DNA of 64,000 nt from contig BAEM01000026.1 in the NCBI GenBank assembly GCA_000314955.1, positions 1 to 64,000 on the forward strand, read 5' to 3'. Each line of letters opens with the position of its first letter. Positions within the stretch are counted from its first letter, which is position 1. Below the pieces are notes generated by a model. That model was not told where the DNA came from. It was given only the letters and a program-made list of their open reading frames with translations, and did not search any database. Below are positions 30,532 through 40,187 of this stretch, in pieces. Both the position numbers and the translations under genes were made by a program. The DNA is from Paraglaciecola chathamensis S18K6. Its GTDB lineage: Bacteria; Pseudomonadota; Gammaproteobacteria; Enterobacterales; Alteromonadaceae.

Positions 30532-30942
30532 ATGAAAATAAAGATTTTTTATGATGGTCTTTGTCCTCTGTGCGCGGCTGAAATGAAAAAGCTAAAGGCA
30601 TATGACACTGAGCAGTGTATTCAGTTTGTTGATATTCAAATGACAGATTTTAGCCAACAATACCCAGCCCTGAATTGGGATGCGCTTAATGCGCGTATTC
30701 ACGTGCAAAAAGAGAATGGCGAGTTAGCTACCGGGTTAGATGCAACTTACCTCGCTTGGGAATCTGTGGGTAAAGGATGGCTCTATAGCTGGTTACGCTG
30801 GCCAGTTATTCGTTGGCTTGCTGATGGATTTTACGCATTCTTTGCGCGTAATCGCTACACCATTTCGTATTTACTAACCGGACAGAAACGTTGTGCGACG
30901 TGCGTTGTACAATCTGAGAAAGATAAGAGTAGTAACGTATGA
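30532..30942 (+). CDS. DCC-family thiol-disulfide oxidoreductase-like protein (DUF393)
   Basis: A 136-residue protein of the DCC (DUF393) family. The hallmark IFYDGLCPLCAAEM (CxxC at Cys11 and Cys14) opens the sequence. WRWP-like aromatic segments (LYSWLRWPVIRWLADGFYAFFARN) and a second CATC pair close it. The function is unproven, with a thioredoxin-like fold predicted. The open frame continues 34 codons upstream, but AGGTAGG before the ATG at 30532 and the family start fix the N terminus. The stop overlaps the next start as ATGA. Confidence 0.85.
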   Translation: MKIKIFYDGLCPLCAAEMKKLKAYDTEQCIQFVDIQMTDFSQQYPALNWDALNARIHVQKENGELATGLDATYLAWESVGKGWLYSWLRWPVIRWLADGFYAFFARNRYTISYLLTGQKRCATCVVQSEKDKSSNV

Positions 30943-31700
30943 CGATGAAGGGAAATGCGCTGGTCATTGGAGTGTCAGGCGGGTTAGGTCGCGAAGTGTA
31001 TAGGCAGTTGCTGGCCACAGGTCAATACAAAACAGTGACTGGGGTGTCCCGTCACGTTAAGCAAAAACCAGCAGCGGATATTTCACATTTTATATCAGGC
31101 GCCAAGCTCGTAGAGCTCGATTATAGCAAAGAGTCATTAGTTAAATCCTTTTGCCAAGAGCTTGAAAATACAGGGCAGTTTACACGGGTGGTATGTTGTA
31201 GCGGGGTATTGCATGGCTCCAGTGCCGACGGAGCTAAATTGCACCCAGAGAAACGCTTAGAAGAACTTTCAGCAAACATGCTCAGCGCGTATTTTGACAC
31301 CAATACTGTCATACCTGCGCTTTGGTTGCGCTATTTGTTACCTTTGGTGCAAGGCCCGCTGTCTTCTGATGTCAGTTTTTTTAGCGCCAGAGTGGGCAGT
31401 ATCGAAGATAACCGTTTGGGTGGTTGGTACGGTTATCGAGCGAGCAAAGCGGCGCTAAATATGCTGATTAAAACCGCGCAGGTTGAATACCAAAGGCGAG
31501 CTAAAAATGTGAGCTTGGTGTGTTACCACCCAGGCACTGTTGACACAGCGTTATCAAAGCCTTTTCAGAATAATGTAAAACCAGAGAAGTTATTCACCTG
31601 TGAATTCAGTGTTAGTCGCCTACTTATGCACTTAAACAAGGTTCAAGCCGAGAAAGGCCCGTATTTTATAGATTGGAACGGCAAAGAGATCCCATGGTAA
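30939..31700 (+). CDS. SDR-family oxidoreductase
   Basis: A 253-residue short-chain dehydrogenase of the C-factor/CsgA-like kind. The Rossmann loop is VIGVSGGLGREVYRQL; the catalytic tyrosine and lysine are in WYGYRASKAALNM, after a Ser in SFFSARVGS. The substrate is unknown. It starts within the stop of the DCC gene (ATGA), so the two are translationally coupled. This pairing of a DCC thiol protein with an SDR is worth noting but has no established meaning. Confidence 0.83.
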   Translation: MTMKGNALVIGVSGGLGREVYRQLLATGQYKTVTGVSRHVKQKPAADISHFISGAKLVELDYSKESLVKSFCQELENTGQFTRVVCCSGVLHGSSADGAKLHPEKRLEELSANMLSAYFDTNTVIPALWLRYLLPLVQGPLSSDVSFFSARVGSIEDNRLGGWYGYRASKAALNMLIKTAQVEYQRRAKNVSLVCYHPGTVDTALSKPFQNNVKPEKLFTCEFSVSRLLMHLNKVQAEKGPYFIDWNGKEIPW

Positions 31701-31840
31701 TCCTCTGGATTTACAACTTGTAAATATTTTGTACATGTCAGCTATTGAGCGAATACATCTGAGCGAAGACTTTTTAATTATCTGCTGTTAACATCCGTTC
31801 ATTATTATAAAAATAGATAACAACAATAAAGGATGTCTTT

Positions 31841-33262
31841 ATGGGCGCACCTCGCGAACAGTTTGGCTCTCGTTTAGGTTTTATACTCGCCGCTGCTGGT
31901 TCAGCTGTGGGTATCGGAAATATGGTTGGTTTTCCGGTTGCTGCAACAAAAAATGGTGGCGGTGCTTTCTTGCTGATGTATGCCATTTTCGTTGCCTTCG
32001 TTTGTTTACCCGTGATGTTAGCCGAAATGTCGGTTGGTCGTGCAAGTCGTAAGGATCCGCTCGGTGCATATAATGACTTATCCGGTGGTCAACGCCATTG
32101 GAAAATAGCGGGCTGGTTGGCCACTATTACACCTTTTATGATCGCCATTTTCTATCTCGTGCTTACCGTGTGGATTTTCGGCTACTTAGTGCAATGTATA
32201 TTAGGTAACCTTGATGTGTTGGCTGACCCCAGTACATTTGGGATATTTATAAATGGTTACGAACTGTTTTACTACATGATTGGCGTACTCATCATTGTGT
32301 ATATGATCTTACAAGGTGGGGTGAAACAGGGCATTGAAAAAGCCGCTAAACTGATGATGCCAACACTCTTTGTCATGCTAATCGGCTTGGTTATTTTTGT
32401 ACTTACTCTAGATAACGCATTTGAAGGGGTAAAATATTACCTTATCCCAGATTTCACCAAAATAGACGCTGCTGTAGTAAGCGCCGCCTTATCTCAAGCA
32501 TTCTTTTCGTTATCTCTGGGTATGGGGATTATGCTGACTTACGGCTCATATCTCGACAAGCATGCTGATGTGCCTGGCTCAGCGAAACTAGTAGGTTTAA
32601 TGGATACCGCCGTTGCTTTTATTGCCGGTCTGTTAATTTTGCCTGCGGTGTTTTCATTCAATCCGAATACCAATACTGAAAGCCTAAGTGATTCATCTGT
32701 TGGAATGATTTTTACCTTCTTGCCTAAGATTTTCTTGGCCCTACAAGCCACTATTGGCTATACAGGCGCGAGTATTGTGGCGAGTTTGTTCTTTTTGTTG
32801 GTGTTTTTTGCTGCGATCACCTCTTTGGTGTCAATTTTTGAAGTGCCAGTTTCAGCGTTAATGGAAGATAAAGGTTATAGCCGTAAGAAATCTTTGGCGA
32901 TACTAGGAGGATTGCTGGTGGTGATGTCAATTGCGGCAGCGACGTCTTTTGGTATTTCTACTTTCTTTACAGAGTTTCTCAGTTACGCAGGGCAAACAAA
33001 GTCAGTATTTGATGTCATTATCGACGTATTCTACGATACGATTTTACCCTTTAACGGCCTTCTGGTGTGTTTGTTTGTTATTTATCGTTGGAAGAAAAGC
33101 AACCTGAACACTGAACTCGATTTAGGTTCACCGAAATTCGCCAACAGCTGGTTTGAGAGATATGTTAACTTTTCCTTAGGCACCTTCATTCCGGTCATTC
33201 TATTCTTAGTGTTTATTAATACGGTGGCGCTGAAGTATTTTGGCAGTGCTTTAATAGGCTAA
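31841..33262 (+). CDS. Sodium-dependent transporter (NSS/SNF family)
   Basis: A 473-residue inner-membrane symporter of the neurotransmitter:sodium family with about eleven helices. The N-terminal FGSRLGFILAAAGSAVGIGNMVGFP is the sodium and substrate site of helix 1. Other family segments are GAFLLMYAIFVAFVCLPVMLAEMSVG and QAFFSLSLGMGIMLTYGSYL. Bacterial members import amino acids, but this one's substrate is not deducible. AAAGGATG precedes the ATG. A hairpin terminator follows. Confidence 0.92.
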   Translation: MGAPREQFGSRLGFILAAAGSAVGIGNMVGFPVAATKNGGGAFLLMYAIFVAFVCLPVMLAEMSVGRASRKDPLGAYNDLSGGQRHWKIAGWLATITPFMIAIFYLVLTVWIFGYLVQCILGNLDVLADPSTFGIFINGYELFYYMIGVLIIVYMILQGGVKQGIEKAAKLMMPTLFVMLIGLVIFVLTLDNAFEGVKYYLIPDFTKIDAAVVSAALSQAFFSLSLGMGIMLTYGSYLDKHADVPGSAKLVGLMDTAVAFIAGLLILPAVFSFNPNTNTESLSDSSVGMIFTFLPKIFLALQATIGYTGASIVASLFFLLVFFAAITSLVSIFEVPVSALMEDKGYSRKKSLAILGGLLVVMSIAAATSFGISTFFTEFLSYAGQTKSVFDVIIDVFYDTILPFNGLLVCLFVIYRWKKSNLNTELDLGSPKFANSWFERYVNFSLGTFIPVILFLVFINTVALKYFGSALIG

Positions 33263-33269
33263 CCTACAG

Positions 33270-33294
33270 AGCCAAATACGCAGGGTATTTGGCT
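33270..33294 (+). terminator. Terminator of the NSS transporter gene
   Basis: AGCCAAATAC (33270-33279) pairs with GTATTTGGCT (33285-33294) around a five-base loop. It lies between convergent genes, so it may serve both. Confidence 0.75.
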
Positions 33295-33329
33295 GCTTTA
33301 AGGCGACAACATTCGTAGATTCGAGAATG

Positions 33330-34187
33330 TTATAGCATATCGTAAGGGCTTGGGTATGCGAGAGACAGACTGAGCTTTCTCAAGGTGTACTCTGGATTAA
33401 GGTGTTTGCTTGGCTGCTCTTGATCTTCAGCAGAAAACGTCGGCGGTGTTAAGTTAAGCTGCTTTGCTGCCCAACTATAATAGGCTTTTCGAGTGGGGTG
33501 CTCAGTTGACGATAACAGCAACGTTTCCCCCCACGCATCATTTAGTATTATCTTTTCAATTGCGTTTATCACATCCCGCTGGTGGACCAAATTAATTTTT
33601 TGACTGCCTGCGGCCAACCCTTGTTTGCCTGCTAAAAACTTGCCGGGATGTCGATCAGTGCCAACAAGCCCAGCTAGGCGTAAAATACAGGCTGTTTGAG
33701 GAATATTTTGGCAAATATATTCTTCTATAGCTTGGTGCGCGTGAGCTGACTCTGTGGCAGGGTTTAAGGGGCTCAGTTCGGTGATTTCCCCCTGGACATT
33801 ACCGTACACCGCACTTGTGCTGATAAAAACGATTTTCGCTTTATGTTCAATGCTTGTACTGTGAATAAGTTCGCACATATTGCGAACAAACTCAGCGCTG
33901 GCTTGTGGGTTATTAGCTAAATTTTTGCGCCCAGGCGGAATATTAATAATCACTAGATCGTTATCAAGCAACGCTGCTTTACTAGGATGGTCAGCGAGGG
34001 ATTGACCAAGCGTAAACGCTAGGGCATTAATTCCATCTTTCTTGAGACGGTTGAGCCGCTCTTCACTGCGAGACGTGACTCTTACCTCAACAGAGGTGCC
34101 TTCGTTTTTTTCTCTGAACTCGTTGCTGCTCAGTCGAGTGGCGAGGGGCTGGCCTAACCAGCCCCCACCATAAATAGTTATTTTCAT
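33330..34187 (-). CDS. YeeZ-like NAD(P)-binding epimerase-type protein
   Basis: A 285-residue protein of the extended SDR/epimerase superfamily, YeeZ-like. The cofactor loop is IYGGGWLGQPLA (5-16), with a possible NADP-preferring RVTSRSEERLNRL strand. FISTSAVYGNVQGEITE carries the conserved Ser and Tyr of the active site, but no neighbouring YxxxK Lys is evident, so catalysis as a classical epimerase is doubtful. The substrate is unknown. The neighbouring yggN gene is on the same strand. Confidence 0.72.
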   Translation of the reverse strand: MKITIYGGGWLGQPLATRLSSNEFREKNEGTSVEVRVTSRSEERLNRLKKDGINALAFTLGQSLADHPSKAALLDNDLVIINIPPGRKNLANNPQASAEFVRNMCELIHSTSIEHKAKIVFISTSAVYGNVQGEITELSPLNPATESAHAHQAIEEYICQNIPQTACILRLAGLVGTDRHPGKFLAGKQGLAAGSQKINLVHQRDVINAIEKIILNDAWGETLLLSSTEHPTRKAYYSWAAKQLNLTPPTFSAEDQEQPSKHLNPEYTLRKLSLSLAYPSPYDML

Positions 34188-34221
34188 AGTTGGCTTAACA
34201 CAATAAGTGGACTTGATAAAA

Positions 34222-35001
34222 TTACATTGCGTAGTGTTTTACCTGAAGTACGTCCATGTTCGCAAGTTGCGGTACTTCATTTTGCAGTTTTTCCTCCAAG
34301 CGATCTATGTTGGCTAAACTGGCGCAAAGTACTTCGGCGCGTGCTTCTAAGGCTTCACCTTGATGCTCAAACTTTTGTTCAATATTTTCAGCGAAAGTTT
34401 CCATGCGTTGTTCAAAATCATCCACATCACCGTCGCTGAATATAAGTTCACTGCCGATGGCGATCATTATTTGCCCTATAGAATGGGCGACAATGGTTTC
34501 TATGGCTTGCTCGAACTTTTGCTCAAATCCTTCACTTAAAAATTCGCCATCCTCGAAATGAGCAGAGTTTAAGCTTATTGAGCCATCATCACTGTAAAAG
34601 CTGCGGTCAAGCTCACGTTTTAGTTCACCAAGCTGGGCGCTAATGTCATCGACAACCGAATTGTTTTCCCCTAACAACTGCGTAAAGGTCTCATGCAGGG
34701 CATAGCGTGCCAATTCAATTGCGTCAGAAGCGATATTGGCGGCCATAGGCACCGCTGAGTGGATACTGTTATAAAACTCGTCTAGTCGTGCTTGTTGGTT
34801 ATCGTTAAGTTGTGTTTGTGTTCCGTTTACCCAAAGCTGTTTACTTTGATTGATAACAATTTTGTCATCTTGTGTAGTGGTTAGTGTCAACACTTGGTTT
34901 TCTAGCTGCATGACACCATCAAATTCAACATCACATTGTTGGTCGGCGGCTACAGCCATGCTGCTAAAGAGTAGAGCAGTACAAAATATGAGTTTATGCA
35001 T
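34222..35001 (-). CDS. yggN: YggN/DUF2884 family protein
   Basis: A 259-residue exported protein (signal peptide cut after VAA, near residue 19) of the DUF2884/YggN family. CDVEFDGVMQLENQVLTL, the N-terminal strand region, and a long acidic helical middle are typical, as is the C-terminal helix rich in E, Q and A. The function is not known. AAAGG lies upstream of the ATG. It lies 35 bases upstream of the epimerase-like gene and may be co-transcribed with it. Confidence 0.82.
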   Translation of the reverse strand: MHKLIFCTALLFSSMAVAADQQCDVEFDGVMQLENQVLTLTTTQDDKIVINQSKQLWVNGTQTQLNDNQQARLDEFYNSIHSAVPMAANIASDAIELARYALHETFTQLLGENNSVVDDISAQLGELKRELDRSFYSDDGSISLNSAHFEDGEFLSEGFEQKFEQAIETIVAHSIGQIMIAIGSELIFSDGDVDDFEQRMETFAENIEQKFEHQGEALEARAEVLCASLANIDRLEEKLQNEVPQLANMDVLQVKHYAM

Positions 35002-35282
35002 AACCTTTTTCCTTTAAAGTTTAATTTCGTTTTGTCATCTGGCGTGATGAAATGTTCTTTTACAGGATAGAGCAAAGGCTAGGCCAATATTAAAAAATCA
35101 ATAAATACAAAGAGTTATTATTTTATCAGGGATCGTACTCTGCCATTTAACACGCTTATTTAGCAAAAAAGCTAATAGTTAGGCAATTTCACCAGCCTAT
35201 GTTTTCTGGATTAATTTGGTATATAATTCCGCCACTATTTTTGTGGGCTTTTAGATTGATTTTTTGATGTTGAGGAAGAGTA

Positions 35283-35483
35283 ATGGGTAATTGGGCTGAT
35301 GCAATCTTGTTTGGTTTTGGTTTAGTGGCGTTTGTATTGGGTGTTACCAGTATTATCATGGGCTTTATTGCTCAACCTGTACAACAGGAAGACGTAATGA
35401 AATCCCGTGTAGAATACGGCTTTTTCGGTGTTTCTGGTGTGGTTTTATTCTTGTTATTCGTATACGCATTGACCGTAGGCTAA
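35283..35483 (+). CDS. Small two-helix membrane protein, unknown
   Basis: A 66-residue protein not assigned to a family by me. It contains two hydrophobic helices (about 8-31 and 48-64) joined by a charged loop with QQEDVMKSRVEYGFF. GAGGAAGAG precedes the ATG, and a TATAAT-like -10 box sits at 35222-35227 about 55 bases upstream, so it looks like a genuinely expressed gene. It stands alone between unrelated neighbours. Confidence 0.65.
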   Translation: MGNWADAILFGFGLVAFVLGVTSIIMGFIAQPVQQEDVMKSRVEYGFFGVSGVVLFLLFVYALTVG

Positions 35484-35530
35484 CTACCTACAGTCAAAGG
35501 TTTACTTTCAAGTATGGTAGCTACCTAAGA

Positions 35531-36775
35531 TTAGTGAGCTCTATCACTGATACGTTGATAGGCTCGCAATTCGAAGACTGGCAACATAGCCAGTGCATGA
35601 TCAAATATATCCCCCTGAATACCCTCGTAAGCGATCCAATCTTTGTTGGCACTAAAGCAGTATATTTCTAAAGGTAAACCTAACTCAGTAGGTGGTAATT
35701 GCCTTACCATTAAGGTCATATCATGGTTAACGCTGGGGTGATGATGCAAGTAGGAAACTAAATAAGCGCGTAATGTACCTATGTTCGTTAAGCGCCGGCT
35801 ATTTAACAAGTCTTGAATATCGATTTTCTGCTCAAGATGATAAGCATCTAATTCTGCGCGCTTCTTTTCTATATACTGATTTATAAAACGAATTTTGCGA
35901 AAGTCGTCGAGCATTTCTTGATCGCAGAATCTAATGCTGTTTACATCAATGTATATTGAGCGTTTAATGCGTCGCCCTGCAGACTCAGACATACCGCGCC
36001 AGTTCTTCATCGAGTCGCTTATCAAGCTGTACGTTGGCACGGTGGAAATGGTTTTATCCCAATTTTGCACTTTTACTGTGGTTAAACCTACCTGAAGTAC
36101 CGTGCCATCGGCACCATATTTAGGCAGTTCAACCCAATCACCGGTGTTCACCATGCGATTAGCGGCAATCTGAATACCCGCGACAAAACCAAGAATTGTA
36201 TCTTTGAATAACAATAAAAGTATTGCGGTGACCGCTCCTAACCCAGAGAGTAAAAGTAGCGGTGACTTGTCGAGTAAATTCGAGATGATAAGCAAACCTG
36301 CTACTATCACAACGAACAGTTTACCTACTTGAATAAAGCCGGTAACAGGTGCACGTTTAGCCAGCTCTGATGCGTTATATATATCTTCAATTGTGTTTAG
36401 CAGCGCGCTACTCGCGGCAACTGCAGCTACTAGCATATAAATGATGGCAATTTTCTGCAGGGCGGTATAAAGGATAGGATCTTGTACTAAAACACTGCTA
36501 CATAGATAAATCACCATAGCTGGCACAATATGGCCAATACGTCTGAACACACCATGTTCATGCAGTTCGTCATCTATGGTGTTTTTACTATTGAAAATCA
36601 GCCGCGTTAAACGGCCTGTTAAAAGTACGCGAACCAAACGGAAACTGAGCCAGGCTAAACACAGTAATAGTGTTACAGCGGTAATCGCAAAAATAGCACC
36701 ATTGTTACTTACAGTAAGCCCAAGGTATTGATAACCTTGAATTATATACTCACTTAATTGAGCGCTTTCTTCCAC
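35531..36775 (-). CDS. ybdG: YbdG/MscM-type mechanosensitive channel
   Basis: A 414-residue inner-membrane protein with five helices, close in length to E. coli YbdG (415). An MscS-like beta domain is visible in FKDTILGFVAGIQIAANRMVNTGDWVELPKYGADGTVLQVGLTTVKVQNWDKTI (split here by position only: about 190-243). A soluble C-terminal region follows. It responds to membrane tension. The start is GTG with GGAGGT upstream. Its start directly follows the stop of the acyltransferase gene, making a three-gene run on the minus strand. Confidence 0.88.
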   Translation of the reverse strand: MEESAQLSEYIIQGYQYLGLTVSNNGAIFAITAVTLLLCLAWLSFRLVRVLLTGRLTRLIFNSKNTIDDELHEHGVFRRIGHIVPAMVIYLCSSVLVQDPILYTALQKIAIIYMLVAAVAASSALLNTIEDIYNASELAKRAPVTGFIQVGKLFVVIVAGLLIISNLLDKSPLLLLSGLGAVTAILLLLFKDTILGFVAGIQIAANRMVNTGDWVELPKYGADGTVLQVGLTTVKVQNWDKTISTVPTYSLISDSMKNWRGMSESAGRRIKRSIYIDVNSIRFCDQEMLDDFRKIRFINQYIEKKRAELDAYHLEQKIDIQDLLNSRRLTNIGTLRAYLVSYLHHHPSVNHDMTLMVRQLPPTELGLPLEIYCFSANKDWIAYEGIQGDIFDHALAMLPVFELRAYQRISDRAH

Positions 36776-37672
36776 TTATTTACCTCCAGATAACTGCTTT
36801 ATTTGCGTGTCTTTGTTTGCCCATTGCGAGTTTAACCAGCTTTGAAAACCTGTTTTAAACCCTTCATCGTTAAAGTAATCACCGATGATATCAGGTTGCA
36901 CTGGGGTGACGTTTGCGCGAAGAATGACTCTGCCTAAACGCCCCGCGAGCATATCAAGCATGGGTTTGTTGGAATTGTCAGGATACATCAAGGTAACATC
37001 TAAAATGCCTGTGAAAAGTTCTCCCATTGCAGCAAGAGTAAAAGCGATGCCACCGGCTTTTGGCGGCAGCAAATGGTTGAATGGGCTGTTACGTAATTGA
37101 TGCTTTTGCGGGGTAAAACGGCTTCCTTCAACGAAATTAATCACAGTAGTGGGGCAGGTTCTAAACTTTTCACATGACCGCTTGGTAGTTTGTATGTCTT
37201 TACCTTTTAAATGAGGGTTTTTCTCAATAAATTCGCGGCTATATCTTTGCATGAACGGCATATCTAAGGCCCATGCCCCGAGACCAACAAAAGGTAACCA
37301 GATCAGTTCCTTCTTAAGAAAAAACTTAGGTGCAGGAATTTTGTCAGCCGCGAAATCGACCAGTAAAATGATATCTAGCCAACTCAAGTGGTTTGGCATC
37401 ATGAGGTACCAATGCTTTTTACTCAATTCACCGTCAATTTGAATATCAAACTCTACGGGGTTAAAAAGTCGAATAAGACGTACGCTGATCACACCAAAGG
37501 CACAAAGCATAAAATCTAACATTGGATTTAACGCACGGGAGATAGGGGGAAATGGTAGTAGAAACTTAAGTAGTCCTAAGCAAATAATAAGAATGGCCCA
37601 GAAAGACAAATTAATGAGCTGAAGGCTAAGATGAAGCGGAAATACAAGCAGCCCGCGCATTACAGATAACAT
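36776..37672 (-). CDS. YihG-like phospholipid acyltransferase
   Basis: A 298-residue inner-membrane acyltransferase of the PlsC/YihG family that esterifies lysophospholipid or lysophosphatidic acid. The catalytic HX4D is in MPNHLSWLDIILL, and the substrate-binding block is VNFVEGSRFT. A hydrophobic N-terminal anchor (about 8-45) and PKFFLKKELIWLPFVGLGAWALD are typical. The neighbouring upstream gene is a close paralogue, so the two arose by tandem duplication. The stop precedes the ybdG start without a gap, implying coupling. Confidence 0.87.
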   Translation of the reverse strand: MLSVMRGLLVFPLHLSLQLINLSFWAILIICLGLLKFLLPFPPISRALNPMLDFMLCAFGVISVRLIRLFNPVEFDIQIDGELSKKHWYLMMPNHLSWLDIILLVDFAADKIPAPKFFLKKELIWLPFVGLGAWALDMPFMQRYSREFIEKNPHLKGKDIQTTKRSCEKFRTCPTTVINFVEGSRFTPQKHQLRNSPFNHLLPPKAGGIAFTLAAMGELFTGILDVTLMYPDNSNKPMLDMLAGRLGRVILRANVTPVQPDIIGDYFNDEGFKTGFQSWLNSQWANKDTQIKQLSGGK

Positions 37673-37674
37673 CT

Positions 37675-38577
37675 TTACCGCTCCATCGACAATTGTTCAA
37701 TTTTGTTGTCTTTTTCAGTCCAAAGGCTGTTTAGCCAGCGTTGGAACAACACTCGTTGCGCTGAGTTTTCAAAGTAATCTTTCGCGAATGCGTCGCTTTG
37801 CAATAAGTCGCTGATAGGCGTAACTGAAACATGTACCTTGATTGTTTTCACCTTCCCGCACACAAAGTCCCAATAACTAGGGCTACCTTGCGGATAATAA
37901 ATCGTCACGTCTAATAATTTGTGAAGTTGGTCTCCCATGGCACTTAATACAAAGGCCATACCGCCAGCTTTAGGTTTTAATAAATGCTGGAACGAGGGGG
38001 ATTGGCGTCGGTATTTTTCTGTCGTAAAGCGGGTGCCCTCGACAAAGTTCATAATACTGACAGGTTTAGTCTGAAACTTTTCACAGGCTTTTTGTGTGGT
38101 TTCTAAATCCTTACCTTTGAGGTGCGGATTTTTGGCTAAAAAGGACTTGGTGTAGCGACGCATAAAGGGAAAGTCGAGCGCCCACCAAGCAATGCCTAAA
38201 AATGGCACCCAGATTAACTCTCGTTTTAGAAAAAATTTCAAAAATGGAATTTTACGATTAAACACGCGTTGAAGAATGAGTATATCCACCCACGATTGAT
38301 GGTTTGCGATAACCAAGTACCAATCATCTCTCGTTAAGGTCTCAACACCAGTGACTTCTACTTTGGTGCGGCTGAAAATGTGTTGGTTAAAATTGTTGAC
38401 GCTGATCCATGATGTTGCGCAGCCGTCCAATAAATAAGAAAGCCCAGTTCGCCATATTTTTATCGGGATCAGTTTAAGAAAAGACAGTATTACAATGGGG
38501 ATAACCCAAAATACCGTATTAATAAAATACAAAATAACCGACAGTACACCCATCAAATTGCCAAACAACAACGCCAC
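37675..38577 (-). CDS. YihG-like phospholipid acyltransferase, paralogue
   Basis: A 300-residue paralogue of the downstream acyltransferase. It has the HX4D motif NHQSWVDILIL, the MNFVEGTRFT block, and PFLKFFLKRELIWVPFLGIAWWALDFPFMRRY, which matches the partner almost residue for residue. Two copies may differ in acyl chain preference. The start is uncertain: I use a GTG at 38577 with GGAG eight bases upstream. A TTG at 38601 and an ATG at 38553 are the alternatives. Confidence 0.85.
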   Translation of the reverse strand: MALLFGNLMGVLSVILYFINTVFWVIPIVILSFLKLIPIKIWRTGLSYLLDGCATSWISVNNFNQHIFSRTKVEVTGVETLTRDDWYLVIANHQSWVDILILQRVFNRKIPFLKFFLKRELIWVPFLGIAWWALDFPFMRRYTKSFLAKNPHLKGKDLETTQKACEKFQTKPVSIMNFVEGTRFTTEKYRRQSPSFQHLLKPKAGGMAFVLSAMGDQLHKLLDVTIYYPQGSPSYWDFVCGKVKTIKVHVSVTPISDLLQSDAFAKDYFENSAQRVLFQRWLNSLWTEKDNKIEQLSMER

Positions 38578-38690
38578 TACCTGCACTCCAACCCAAAGCA
38601 ATAACTAACAAAGGGGGTAGTGTAAACTAAAGTCGAAGCAAGCGAATAGTGAAGTATCAGGTTTTTAGGTATTTTGTACCTTAAGTTAGC

Positions 38691-39266
38691 TTAAATGCCG
38701 ACATTATCCTTGTTATTTACGTTTTCCCACGTTCTGTTCTTAGAAAAGTGGCTGCCTAAAAACACCATTTGATCACTAAGTATGCGCCGGTTCATTAGAT
38801 AAAAGCGCTCATAAATATTAGGTGTAAAGGGAACAGCAATTAATGAAAGCCCAGCTTCTTCTGGAGTACGATCAGCTTTAAAACAATTACAGCGATTGCA
38901 GGCAGAAGCGCAGTTCGTCCATGTATCTCGTCCACCTTTAGCGCGCGGAATAATGTGGTCTCGGGTTAACTCAGGTATACGGAATTTTTGACCGCAGTAC
39001 ATACACAAGTAGTTATCGCGTCGAAACAAGTAACGATTATTCAACGGTACTTTGCCTGACGGCGGGGTAACTTTTCCATCACAGCCGATGATTGAAGACA
39101 AGGTTAAGCGGCTCTGAAAACCTTGGTTGTTCCAACCACCGCGCAACACACGCTTACTTTCACCTAGCTCAAATAGAACGCGGTCTTGAGAATAGTATTT
39201 GGCAGCTTCTTCTAAGGTGATCCAAGCCTGAGGTAGGCCAGATTTGTTCAATCTTAATACCAACAT
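38691..39266 (-). CDS. HNH endonuclease
   Basis: A 191-residue HNH nuclease. The catalytic module is CMYCGQKF, then LTRDHIIPRAKGGRDTWTNCASACNRCN, giving the His of the H-N-H set and two CxxC zinc pairs. Such chromosomal solo HNH proteins occur widely in this group; the target is unknown. No restriction-modification partner or phage gene lies nearby. A GAGG-like site precedes the ATG. Confidence 0.85.
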   Translation of the reverse strand: MLVLRLNKSGLPQAWITLEEAAKYYSQDRVLFELGESKRVLRGGWNNQGFQSRLTLSSIIGCDGKVTPPSGKVPLNNRYLFRRDNYLCMYCGQKFRIPELTRDHIIPRAKGGRDTWTNCASACNRCNCFKADRTPEEAGLSLIAVPFTPNIYERFYLMNRRILSDQMVFLGSHFSKNRTWENVNNKDNVGI

Positions 39267-39455
39267 ACACTTGCCTCTTTATAGGGGGACAATATAGGTT
39301 CGCCCAAAGTAAATACACTGCGCATTTCTCACGTTGGGCAAATCATCCTACTATCCTACTGTGTACTTATTTTGACCAACTGTCATTAAATACTGTTTGC
39401 GGTCTGTTTTTTTAGTTACCTGAGAAAGAATTTGTGTCAGCCGCGCAACTGCTTT

Positions 39456-40010
39456 TCATGGGCTCCCCGCTTTTGTTTGCCATTTTCCGTGTTCGTCTAA
39501 GCTGTAAAGGAGACGTAGGTGGGGCAAGGGGGCTAGGCGCAAATAATCCACTTGTGTTATGTGTACTATTAGCAGAGTAAAGTTTTCATCTGGTTGCGCA
39601 TGGCTGTAATTTGATCCATAGCTTTCACGTAATGCGTCACTTAAGTTTTGCCAATGCGTAAGCCGTAGCTGCTGCTTGAAGCGAGATGTGGCCTGCTCCA
39701 TAGCCGCATCGAGATGCCCAATACACTCTATCTGGCCTTTAAAGCGAAACTGCTCTCGGGTTTCACTAAAGTACCAACAAGTTTCAACGCGGTTATTGCT
39801 TTCAAGTTGAGCAATTTTTTCACTTCGCTTATCTGTATGCAGATACAACTGGTTTTTATCTTGATCGAATCCCCTAAATACCAGCGTTCGACAATGTGGC
39901 TGACCGTGTATATCGACAGTGGCGAGCTGTAAAAAACGACTGCTTGGGATATCCGTATGAACAGATAAGGCGCGGCTAATGGTTTCTTGCCAAGACAAAT
40001 GCTGCTGCAT
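39456..40010 (-). CDS. Pyridoxamine 5'-phosphate oxidase-like FMN protein
   Basis: A 184-residue split-barrel FMN protein of the pyridoxamine-phosphate-oxidase superfamily (Alr4036-like). FLQLATVDIHGQPHCRTLVFRGF and YLHTDKRSEKIAQLESNNRVETCWYF carry the FMN-phosphate contacts. The C-terminal end has DYLRLAPLPH. The PNPO-specific dimer C-terminal signature is not seen, so it is probably not the vitamin B6 enzyme itself. The ATG at 40010 has AGGAG five bases upstream; the 31 codons before it are not family-like. Confidence 0.78.
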   Translation of the reverse strand: MQQHLSWQETISRALSVHTDIPSSRFLQLATVDIHGQPHCRTLVFRGFDQDKNQLYLHTDKRSEKIAQLESNNRVETCWYFSETREQFRFKGQIECIGHLDAAMEQATSRFKQQLRLTHWQNLSDALRESYGSNYSHAQPDENFTLLIVHITQVDYLRLAPLPHLRLLYSLDEHGKWQTKAGSP

Positions 40011-40187
40011 AAGCACTCCTAATATGTAGAATGAGACAATTTCGACATTTTCATTACAGTGGACCTTAACATATCTAAGTGTCTGGCATTCCGTGAAGAC
40101 CAATATCGCTATCGGCTTTAACGTAAGTGACTAAAAGTTGGCATTCTTCCTTGAGACTCCAATTGGACGAGGCGTATCAATATATTT

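Noticed and set aside
38691-39266. HNH gene as a sign of a phage, intron or restriction system
   Set aside because: No phage, intron or methyltransferase genes are next to it. Such solo HNH genes occur in ordinary chromosomes of this group.
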